In this document: positions 1-4,571 of the stretch, one piece after another
Position numbering within the stretch: position 1 is the stretch's first letter
How the letters are laid out: each line of letters starts with the position of its first letter
NCBI GenBank assembly: GCA_009776695.1
Contig: WRNI01000076.1
Coordinates: 1-5,416, forward strand
Source: Methanomassiliicoccaceae archaeon
GTDB lineage: Archaea; Thermoplasmatota; Thermoplasmata; Methanomassiliicoccales; Methanomethylophilaceae
Direction of reading: 5' to 3'
DNA: 5,416 nucleotides
Translations under genes and position numbers: made by a program
The notes under the pieces: generated by a model
The model's input: only the letters and a program-made list of their open reading frames with translations
Told to the model about the DNA's origin: nothing
The model's database searches: none

Positions 1-130
1 CCCCCCCCCCCCCGTCGTCGTTTGCGCTGTATCCGCCGTTACCGGACGTTTCAAGCGCAATTGACGCGAAGGGCACTGCCAATAGCATTGATACTGCTAT
101 CAACGATAAAACACGAATGTTTCCTTTCAT
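1..130 (-). CDS. Secreted or surface protein with signal peptide, N-terminal fragment
   Basis: The reading frame begins at an ATG (128-130) and runs off the left edge, so only 43 residues are visible. They start MKGNIRVLSL, then a hydrophobic core (about residues 7-25) with small residues near PFASIA, then a hydrophilic Gly/Asn/Asp/Ser-rich stretch (SGNGGYSANDD) ending in a glycine run. This is a classical Sec signal peptide: basic N-region, hydrophobic h-region, and a plausible cleavage site around residues 22-25. The mature protein is unknown, so no function can be given; a low-complexity linker after the signal is common in archaeal surface proteins. A second in-frame ATG lies 6 bases upstream (134-136), but the ribosome-binding site spacing favours the start at 130. 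The glycine run is encoded by the poly-C at the window edge and may be an artefact. The gene lies downstream of nth in the same direction but has its own promoter. Confidence 0.7.
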   Translation of the reverse strand, partial: MKGNIRVLSLIAVSMLLAVPFASIALETSGNGGYSANDDGGGG

Positions 131-138
131 GGTCATAT

Positions 139-145
139 TCCTTCT
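139..145 (-). promoter_or_regulatory. Ribosome-binding site of the secreted-protein gene
   Basis: On the minus strand this reads AGAAGGA, 8 bases before the ATG at 130 but only 2 bases before the upstream in-frame ATG at 136. The spacing therefore selects the start at 130. Confidence 0.6.
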
Positions 146-210
146 GTCTTTTATTTGATTGTTTCTGCCGTCATTCCTACTGTCATGTCGTCAGAAATTT
201 TCAACTCGCT

Positions 211-228
211 GTTAATATAAATGTTAAC
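211..228 (-). promoter_or_regulatory. TATA-like promoter of the secreted-protein gene, inside an inverted repeat
   Basis: On the minus strand, ATTTATATTAA (212-222) is a good archaeal TATA box. It would start transcription near position 190 and give a leader of about 60 bases, consistent with the gene having a ribosome-binding site. The box is flanked by GTTAA and TTAAC (211-215 and 224-228), a 5-base inverted repeat that could be an operator but could also be chance in AT-rich DNA. A perfect 12-base palindrome, GATATTAATATC (232-243), lies just upstream. The rest of the 131-305 spacer shows no gene. Confidence 0.45.
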
Positions 229-280
229 AATGATATTAATATCTAATTATAACTAAAGCAATAATCTAGGTCATTCTGAT

Positions 281-297
281 AAAACCATGGAAAAATA
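281..297 (-). terminator. Oligo-T terminator candidate after nth
   Basis: On the minus strand, just past the nth stop, there are two T runs (TTTTT at 291-295 and TTTT at 281-284) with no strong hairpin. Archaeal RNA polymerase terminates at such tracts, and this is where the four-gene operon should end. Confidence 0.35.
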
Positions 298-301
298 TAC
301 T

Positions 302-359
302 GCATTTATCGCACAATGATATAATAGTCGCACATGTCCGCTATTGAGCATTTATCGCA
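302..359. repeat. 12-base direct repeat at the 3' end of nth
   Basis: GCATTTATCGCA occurs at 302-313 and again at 348-359, a 46-base period. On the coding strand the upstream copy encodes Cys-Asp-Lys-Cys of the iron-sulphur site. The other copy lies in a different frame and supplies the TAA stop. Confidence 0.7.
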
Positions 360-950
360 TTTGGGATTATTGGGAAGACATACCGTTTGACCGTGCCTTA
401 CTATGTAGCGGTTAACATCGGACCATCTGTCCTCCGGAGTTATTTTCATTAATTCAAATTCGGTTTCGTCCGGGCTGCGTGTGCTCACGAGCCCCATTAA
501 ATTTGCGATCCTGTGGACGTGCGTGTCAACGCATATCGCTTGAATCCCGAATGCGTACGAACGGACGCAGTTCGCTGTCTTACGACCGACCATCGGTAAT
601 TTTAACAGTTCATCAATATCTGACGGAACGGTAGAATTGTATTGTTCTGTCAGGATATTGCATACGTCTATCAGTGCTTTGCCTTTTTGTTTCGGGAAGC
701 CGGCAGGTCTTATCAGCTCGGATATTTCGTCAATGTCCGCGGATGCTATCTGCTCTATCGAATCGAATCTTTTGAAAAGCGCGTCCGATGCTTTCCTGGT
801 GTTGTTGTCCTTCGTCCTTTGCGAAAGGATCGTTGCCATCAGCACATGGAACGGCGACGCGTCCCATTCCGGTGATAAACCTTCCGATGAGCGTCCCGGA
901 TATGCGCCCCTTCCGTGCTCTCTGGAAAGTCTGTCCAATATTACCGTCAT
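306..950 (-). CDS. nth: Endonuclease III (DNA glycosylase/AP lyase)
   Basis: This is a base-excision repair enzyme that removes oxidised pyrimidines and cuts the DNA backbone at the abasic site by beta-elimination. The 214 residues match the family's usual length (about 210). Visible landmarks are ILSQRTKD (41-48); the helix-hairpin-helix LPMVGRKTANCV (118-129) with the catalytic lysine K124; VDTHVHRI (141-148) with the catalytic aspartate D142; and a complete C-x6-C-x2-C-x5-C iron-sulphur site (C191, C198, C201, C207). The lysine identifies a bifunctional Nth rather than a MutY-like protein lacking lyase activity. The start overlaps the folC stop by four bases (ATGA), so translation is probably coupled, and it is the last gene of the operon. 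A 12-base direct repeat joins the Cys198-Cys201 codons to the stop region. Confidence 0.95.
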   Translation of the reverse strand: MTVILDRLSREHGRGAYPGRSSEGLSPEWDASPFHVLMATILSQRTKDNNTRKASDALFKRFDSIEQIASADIDEISELIRPAGFPKQKGKALIDVCNILTEQYNSTVPSDIDELLKLPMVGRKTANCVRSYAFGIQAICVDTHVHRIANLMGLVSTRSPDETEFELMKITPEDRWSDVNRYIVRHGQTVCLPNNPKCDKCSIADMCDYYIIVR

Positions 951-2176
951 TTTATTTTCAGGTATGCCATCGCCTCCCCTGCCATATGGAGCGAGCCGGT
1001 TATCAGGACGGTCCCGTTACCTTTTACTGAATCTATCGCATCTTTTATGCTGCCTTTCGATGATACGCTATCGGAATACTTTTTCATTATCTCTGCCAAT
1101 TCATCCGGGGGCATCGCCCTTTCCGAATTTGGTGCGGTCACTATGATCCGCGATGCGACACGGGAGAGCGATCTGCATATGCTGTCCGCATCTTTATCAC
1201 CGAACATGCCGATGATCAGCGTCACTTTTCCGTAAGTGTCAAGAACATCATCGGCCAGTCTCCCAGCACCGGCGACCGTGTGCGTCACATCGATTATTAT
1301 GTTCTTATCGGAAAGATATTCCATCCTTCCCTTCCATACGACGTCCTTCAGCCCTTTTGCGATGTTCTCGTCCGATATCTTCTTCCTCAGATTTTTCACG
1401 CATTCTATCGCTATCGCCGCGTTCTCAGCCTGACACTTTCCGGGTATGCCTATTTCGTATACGTTATCGAGGTAACGCATCGTTGCGCGCCCTTTATCGA
1501 ATGATATTATTTTCACGTCGTCCTCATCTATTGCGATAACGGGCGCGCTCATATCCTTTGCAACGCTTTTGATGACACCGAGCACGTTGCCGGTGTTCGC
1601 CGTTATTACGGGAACATTCTTTTTTATTATCCCCGCTTTCTCGAATGCTATCTTCTCCTCAGTGTCACCGAGGATGTCGGCATGCTCGACGCATATGTTC
1701 GTTATTGCTGTAACTTCAGGTATTACGGTGTTCGTAGCATCGAGTCTTCCCCCCATCCCCGTTTCCAGTACCGCGTATTCAACGCCCTTCCTTGAGAAAT
1801 GAAGGAACGCCGTTGCCGTTGCCGCTTCGAAGAAGGTGCAGTCGAAGCCTTCCGATAACATTTCGTTAACAACGGGTATGACGGTCGCCGCAAGATCTTC
1901 CAGTTCGCCGTCAGATATTTCGTTACCGTTAACGGATATCCTTTCGTTGAATTTTATCAGATGAGGCGATGTGTACAGTCCTGCGCGTATGCCGGCGCTC
2001 AGAAGTACTGAATATATCATGGCGCACGTCGATCCCTTTCCGTCCGAGCCTGCGATATGTACCGATCTGAAATTGTTCTGAGGGTTACCGAGCCTTTCCA
2101 GCAATTCCGTTATATTATCAAGGCCGAAGCGCATCCTGTTCATTCCCAGGCCGTCCATCCATTCCATGAATCCCAT
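947..2176 (-). CDS. folC: FolC-like Mur ligase (folylpolyglutamate synthase/dihydrofolate synthase family)
   Basis: This is an ATP-dependent ligase that joins glutamate to a carboxylate; in FolC proteins the acceptor is dihydropteroate or a folate. Its 409 residues are typical. Landmarks in order: P-loop GSDGKGST (43-50), TSPHLIKFNERI (69-80), ETGMGGRLDATN (138-149), EHADILGDTEEKIAFEKAGIIK-type Mur centre (164-185), GKCQAENAA (246-254), WKGRMEY (281-287), DVTHTVAG (296-303), GMFGDKD (323-329) and TGSLHMAGEA (393-402). Two sites depart from the usual consensus: the P-loop has SDGKGS for TNGKGS, and DVTHTV replaces the usual D-x-AHNP. The natural acceptor is therefore uncertain; it may be a folate or another pterin or coenzyme. 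The start at 2176 is supported by GGTGA six bases upstream, although several further ATGs follow within 15 codons. It lies between thpR (25-base gap) and nth (ATGA overlap). Confidence 0.85.
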   Translation of the reverse strand: MGFMEWMDGLGMNRMRFGLDNITELLERLGNPQNNFRSVHIAGSDGKGSTCAMIYSVLLSAGIRAGLYTSPHLIKFNERISVNGNEISDGELEDLAATVIPVVNEMLSEGFDCTFFEAATATAFLHFSRKGVEYAVLETGMGGRLDATNTVIPEVTAITNICVEHADILGDTEEKIAFEKAGIIKKNVPVITANTGNVLGVIKSVAKDMSAPVIAIDEDDVKIISFDKGRATMRYLDNVYEIGIPGKCQAENAAIAIECVKNLRKKISDENIAKGLKDVVWKGRMEYLSDKNIIIDVTHTVAGAGRLADDVLDTYGKVTLIIGMFGDKDADSICRSLSRVASRIIVTAPNSERAMPPDELAEIMKKYSDSVSSKGSIKDAIDSVKGNGTVLITGSLHMAGEAMAYLKIK

Positions 2177-2182
2177 GAGATG

Positions 2183-2187
2183 TCACC
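2183..2187 (-). promoter_or_regulatory. Ribosome-binding site of folC
   Basis: GGTGA on the minus strand, complementary to the archaeal 16S rRNA tail, sits 6 bases before the ATG at 2176. It decides that start over the internal ATG codons at residues 4, 7, 12 and 15, and it is the one gene of the operon with a clear site. Confidence 0.6.
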
Positions 2188-2202
2188 ATACCGGCCGCGA
2201 GA

Positions 2203-2814
2203 TCATTTTTCCGCCTCTTTGCTGTATATTTTTGTATAGACCAGCTTTCCGTCAATGTGTTCCGATCTCATCAGGTCTATCGCGTTCACATTCTCAGCGA
2301 ACGGTCCGACGTCCTTTTGTTTCTCGTCAGTTCTTACATCACGCCCTAATGTTATGTGAGGTGTGTAATCACGTCCGTCGATATCAAAACCGAGGGCGGT
2401 CAGCTTTTTTGTAATATAATTCTGAACATTTGATAATTGTGCATTATCACGAACGCCGGCCCACCATATGTCCCCGCTGCCGCGGCGGAACCGTCCTATC
2501 CGGTCCACTGTGATCTCGAACTGTCCGAAACGGACGGAGTCCATTACCGATTTTACGGTGTCAGTCTGCTTTTCATCGCATTCTCCGATGAAAACGAGCG
2601 TCAGATGTATGTTGCCGGATGATGTGAACCTTCCCCGCTCGGAATTTGAGCGCAGTCCGTCACGTATCTCCGTAAGACGGGATATCATATCATCGCTGAA
2701 ATTCACGGCGATGAACAGACGCATGCCGCTGTCGTTCCTGTGTGATGTATCTGCATTCTTGAACGCTGCCCTGGCCTTCCTACCGGCGTCCCTGTTATCA
2801 TGATATTGTTTCAT
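2203..2814 (-). CDS. thpR: RNA 2',3'-cyclic phosphodiesterase (2'-5' RNA ligase family)
   Basis: A 2H phosphoesterase. Family members open RNA 2',3'-cyclic phosphates to 2'-phosphates and can join tRNA halves by 2'-5' bonds in vitro. The two catalytic H-x-T-L motifs are present: HLTL (70-73) and HITL (153-156), about 80 residues apart as expected. The usual family N-terminus, MRLFIAVNFS, begins only at residue 31, so the 203-residue form carries a 30-residue hydrophilic, basic extension. The long start at 2814 overlaps the upstream stop as ATGA, like the folC/nth junction, and is adopted here. The conventional 173-residue form would start at 2724, with AGGA 11 bases upstream, and is a serious alternative. 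It is the second gene of the operon. Confidence 0.88.
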   Translation of the reverse strand: MKQYHDNRDAGRKARAAFKNADTSHRNDSGMRLFIAVNFSDDMISRLTEIRDGLRSNSERGRFTSSGNIHLTLVFIGECDEKQTDTVKSVMDSVRFGQFEITVDRIGRFRRGSGDIWWAGVRDNAQLSNVQNYITKKLTALGFDIDGRDYTPHITLGRDVRTDEKQKDVGPFAENVNAIDLMRSEHIDGKLVYTKIYSKEAEK

Positions 2815-3620
2815 AGGATGCCGCCTGCCATGTCCGTGATCATCTCTCTTACCGTCATTTTTCTTCTCTTGGCCATTGAGCGTAATGCTATCATCGTCCC
2901 TGAACCGTACTGCGCCGCCTTCTTGGGCCTTTCCGCCAGTTCCGGCTGACCTAACGACCTTGCGGCGTCCCGTAACAAAGGTTTGCGTATATCTCCTTCC
3001 GATACACCGGATATGCCGATGCTGTTGACAAAGCTTACAACCCTTCCGTCAAGGTACGGACAGACGACCGTCTTGCCGAATTGTTCCGCCGTCTTACGTT
3101 CATGCTCCATCGTTACGTTCAGCAATTGCGCCATATCGTCTTTAACGATGTCCGCGAACTGTTCTTTGCTCATGCCCACATATTTGGAATAGCCTGCGAA
3201 CAGCTCGTCCGCGCCCTGCCCGCTTAATATTATGTCCTCATCAGAATGTTTCAGAACGAAATATAACGGAACTTCGAACGATAACGTTATCGGATTTACT
3301 GTGCCGGTGATCCTTATCATCTCGGGAAGCTCTTTTTCCAATATATCGTCTGATATCTCCAGATGCTTCCACGGAAGTCCGAGTATACCGGCCATCTCCT
3401 CCGCCGCTCTGACATCGTACGCATCTTTTATTCCTGCTGTATAAAGCATAACGTCGCCGTACTTTTTGCACAGGACGGTGATGATGCCGCTGTCGAGCCC
3501 GCCCGAGAACGCTATGGCGACCTTTTTTCCGCTGACCGCCTCCTTTACGGAGGCCTCCAGCGAGTATACTAGCTTGTTGACGGTGCTCTCATTGGTCACA
3601 TGAACGCTTACGGCGTGCAT
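2811..3620 (-). CDS. Stand-alone asparagine-synthetase-domain ATP pyrophosphatase
   Basis: The protein corresponds to the C-terminal synthetase domain of glutamine-dependent asparagine synthetase (AsnB), which activates a carboxylate as an acyl-adenylate and amidates it. Visible landmarks are the PP-loop SGGLDS (39-44), SGQGADELFAGY (133-144), CPYLDGRVV (187-195) and the basic RPKKAAQYGSG (231-241). At 269 residues it has no room for the N-terminal glutaminase, and there is no catalytic Cys2. Ammonia must therefore come free or from a separate partner, and asparagine is not assured as the product. It is the first gene of the operon and its stop overlaps the thpR start (ATGA). The ATG at 3620 abuts a TATA box, so a leaderless GTG start at 3599 (262 residues, skipping MHAVSVH) is a real possibility. 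The fold is confident; the substrate is not. Confidence 0.85.
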   Translation of the reverse strand: MHAVSVHVTNESTVNKLVYSLEASVKEAVSGKKVAIAFSGGLDSGIITVLCKKYGDVMLYTAGIKDAYDVRAAEEMAGILGLPWKHLEISDDILEKELPEMIRITGTVNPITLSFEVPLYFVLKHSDEDIILSGQGADELFAGYSKYVGMSKEQFADIVKDDMAQLLNVTMEHERKTAEQFGKTVVCPYLDGRVVSFVNSIGISGVSEGDIRKPLLRDAARSLGQPELAERPKKAAQYGSGTMIALRSMAKRRKMTVREMITDMAGGIL

Positions 3621-3630
3621 CTATAAATTT
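3621..3630 (-). promoter_or_regulatory. TATA box of the minus-strand operon
   Basis: On the minus strand this reads AAATTTATAG, preceded by an A-rich BRE-like stretch. Its centre near 3625 places the transcript start at about 3599. That is inside the ATG-initiated reading frame and exactly at an in-frame GTG (3597-3599). Confidence 0.5.
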
Positions 3631-3696
3631 TCTTTATCCGAAACCGCGGATCCGGCGCGAACACGGCGGAGGTTGAAGGCTAACTGTAATCAGCGG

Positions 3697-3705
3697 TATA
3701 ATAAA
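3697..3705 (+). promoter_or_regulatory. TATA-like box ahead of the structured region
   Basis: TATAATAAA on the plus strand, centred near 3701, would start transcription around 3722-3728. This is exactly where the first long hairpin begins (3726). Confidence 0.35.
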
Positions 3706-3720
3706 GAAACTAGTGAATAG

Positions 3721-3943
3721 GGAACCTACCGGAAAGGAAAGTTCGGGTCCCCGTGACTTTTGCTTTCCGGGGGCCCGGAGCCGTTCCGGTAGTGTGTGTG
3801 ACATAAAAACACGTTCTTACCGGTGCATCCGGATAAGGATCGTCGTTGTCCTTTTGGACATCGTTGTCGTTATCGATATCGACGTTCACTAAATAACGAC
3901 GCGTCTGGCCCGCGTAACGGGCCCGGCCCTTCGGGGCCGTTAC
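3721..3943 (+). ncRNA. Candidate structured non-coding RNA, family unknown
   Basis: No credible gene lies in the 440 bases between the divergent genes, yet much of it folds. A 9-base stem CTACCGGAA/TTCCGGTAG (3726-3734 with 3784-3792) encloses a 7/4 internal loop and a 12-pair upper stem (3742-3753 with 3768-3779, two G-U pairs) with a 14-base loop. Then follow a CTTACCGG/CCGG-A-TAAG hairpin (3816-3837), GTCC-TTTT-GGAC (3848-3859), a GTCGTTA/TAACGAC stem (3866-3872 with 3894-3900), and two back-to-back 6-base hairpins (3907-3923 and 3924-3939, the latter with a TTCG tetraloop). The G-U pairs would be A-C mismatches on the other strand, favouring a plus transcript, as does the TATA-like box at 3697. 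The end is unclear because no strong T tract follows. I cannot match it to RNase P, SRP, 5S, tRNA, C/D or H/ACA RNA. It could instead be a long leader upstream of nikR. Confidence 0.4.
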
Positions 3944-3964
3944 ATTACAATTCTGCTATCTTAC

Positions 3965-3977
3965 ATTAATATAAAAA
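3965..3977 (+). promoter_or_regulatory. Upstream TATA-like element of nikR
   Basis: The AT-rich stretch TTAATATAAAA is a good TATA match and would start a transcript near 3998, inside the tandem repeat. The resulting nikR leader would be about 60 bases, but no ribosome-binding site precedes the nikR ATG. A second TATA-like element at 4031-4040 competes with it. Confidence 0.35.
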
Positions 3978-3987
3978 CATAGTCTTA

Positions 3988-4016
3988 ACGGTGTGCTGAC
4001 GGTATGCTGACACCGT
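3988..4016. repeat. 11-base tandem repeat within an inverted repeat upstream of nikR
   Basis: GGTGTGCTGAC (3990-4000) is followed immediately by GGTATGCTGAC (4001-4011), identical except at one base and spaced by one helical turn. The block is also bounded by an inverted repeat, ACGGTGT (3988-3994) and ACACCGT (4010-4016). The design suggests a protein-binding site, possibly for NikR or a second regulator. Confidence 0.55.
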
Positions 4017-4021
4017 TCTGT

Positions 4022-4053
4022 GTGATAGGATAATATCTATGCTGTCCTATTAC
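4022..4053 (+). promoter_or_regulatory. Candidate NikR operator enclosing a TATA-like element
   Basis: An interrupted palindrome: GTGATAGGA (4022-4030) and TCCTATTAC (4045-4053) match as inverted copies at 8 of 9 positions around a 14-base spacer. The half-site centres lie 23 bases apart, about two helical turns, as expected for a NikR tetramer binding with two ribbon-helix-helix dimers. The spacer contains TAATATCTAT (4031-4040), whose centre is about 26 bases before the nikR ATG and could drive a leaderless transcript. Occupancy would then block the basal factors and give autorepression. The sequence is not the E. coli GTATGA/TCATAC site, so the assignment rests on position and symmetry. 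Confidence 0.5.
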
Positions 4054-4060
4054 GTACAAT

Positions 4061-4501
4061 ATGGACGGCGTTACCCGCATAGGCGTTTCCCTGGAGCCCG
4101 AATTGTTAAAGGAATTTGATGACGTGATAATGAAGAAAGGCTACGTCAGCAGATCGGAAGCGATACGCGATCTCGTAAGGGACGCGTTAGCGGAAAATGA
4201 ATGGAAGAACCCCGATCAGTATGTGGTCGGCATAATTGTAATGATATATGATCACACGGTGAGCAACGTCAAAGAGAAATTGATGAATTTACAGCACGAG
4301 CGCGGTCACAGCATCAATACGACGATCCATGTTCATTTGGATCACGACAGATGCATGGAGATGTTATTGGTCAGCGGCCTGCTGGGCGACCTCAAGGAGC
4401 TTACCGATGAGATAACGTCGGTAAAAGGTGTGTTGCGGGGAAAGCTGACTATGGTGTCGCCGGCCACCGGCAATATGCATCATATCGGCCACCGGCACTG
4501 A
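4061..4501 (+). CDS. nikR: Nickel-responsive transcriptional regulator NikR
   Basis: A ribbon-helix-helix repressor that binds DNA when loaded with nickel and controls nickel uptake or nickel-enzyme genes. The N-terminal RIGVSLEPELL strand and helices (about 6-45) form the DNA-binding domain; the remainder is an ACT-like tetramerisation and metal domain. The high-affinity square-planar site is intact: H79, H90, H92 and C98, with the same spacing (11, 2, 6) as H76, H87, H89 and C95 of E. coli NikR. At 146 residues it is slightly longer than the usual 130-140, owing to a tail ending HHIGHRH that adds four histidines. There is no ribosome-binding site before the ATG, consistent with a leaderless message. 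A palindrome directly upstream suggests autoregulation. No nickel transporter is adjacent, so other targets lie outside the window. Confidence 0.95.
   Translation: MDGVTRIGVSLEPELLKEFDDVIMKKGYVSRSEAIRDLVRDALAENEWKNPDQYVVGIIVMIYDHTVSNVKEKLMNLQHERGHSINTTIHVHLDHDRCMEMLLVSGLLGDLKELTDEITSVKGVLRGKLTMVSPATGNMHHIGHRH
4461..4497. repeat. 12-base direct repeat at the 3' end of nikR
   Basis: CGGCCACCGGCA occurs at 4461-4472 and 4486-4497, a 25-base period. The copies are read in different frames: the first within Pro-Ala-Thr-Gly, the second as Gly-His-Arg-His at the C-terminus. The spacer between them is nearly palindromic (ATATG/CATAT). Confidence 0.75.
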
Positions 4502-4517
4502 TCGCGCATTCGTCAAG

Positions 4518-4531
4518 TCTTTTCTTTCTTT
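4518..4531 (+). terminator. T-rich terminator after nikR
   Basis: TCTTTTCTTTCTTT begins 17 bases after the nikR stop with no hairpin, the usual form of an archaeal intrinsic terminator. It lies just before the topA promoter and separates the two units. Confidence 0.45.
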
Positions 4532-4540
4532 GCAACAATG

Positions 4541-4550
4541 ATTTATAATA
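4541..4550 (+). promoter_or_regulatory. TATA box of topA
   Basis: ATTTATAATA is centred near 4546, about 26 bases before the topA ATG, so transcription should begin at or within a base or two of the start codon. The absence of a ribosome-binding site agrees with a leaderless message. Confidence 0.6.
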
Positions 4551-4571
4551 CGTAGCGTTTCGAGACCCTGA

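Noticed and set aside
22..246. 74-residue plus-strand reading frame
   Set aside because: It lies antisense to the signal-peptide gene and its promoter, has no ribosome-binding site and is cysteine-rich shadow-like sequence.
637..1146. 169-residue plus-strand reading frame
   Set aside because: It is antisense to nth and folC, both of which have intact family motifs.
3681..3695. TGTAATC similar to the SRP Alu-domain motif
   Set aside because: No helix 8 GGAG/GNAR elements or long SRP-type pairing exist on either strand.
3736..3756. GTTCGGGTCC resembling a tRNA T-arm
   Set aside because: The usual A58 is missing and no acceptor, D or anticodon arms can be built around it.
3730..3760. Resemblance of AGGAAAGTTCGGGTCCCC to the conserved 5' P4 region of RNase P RNA
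   Set aside because: The partner conserved region (ACAGAA-like, near the 3' end) is not found downstream on the plus strand, and the surrounding stems do not follow the RNase P order.
3726..3803. H/ACA guide RNA, because of the internal loop between two stems
   Set aside because: No ACA follows the lower stem at the required distance and no kink-turn is evident.
3866..3900. TCGATATCGA palindrome within the GTCGTTA/TAACGAC stem as a recombination or operator site
   Set aside because: A 10-base palindrome alone is weak evidence; it is better treated as part of the structured region.
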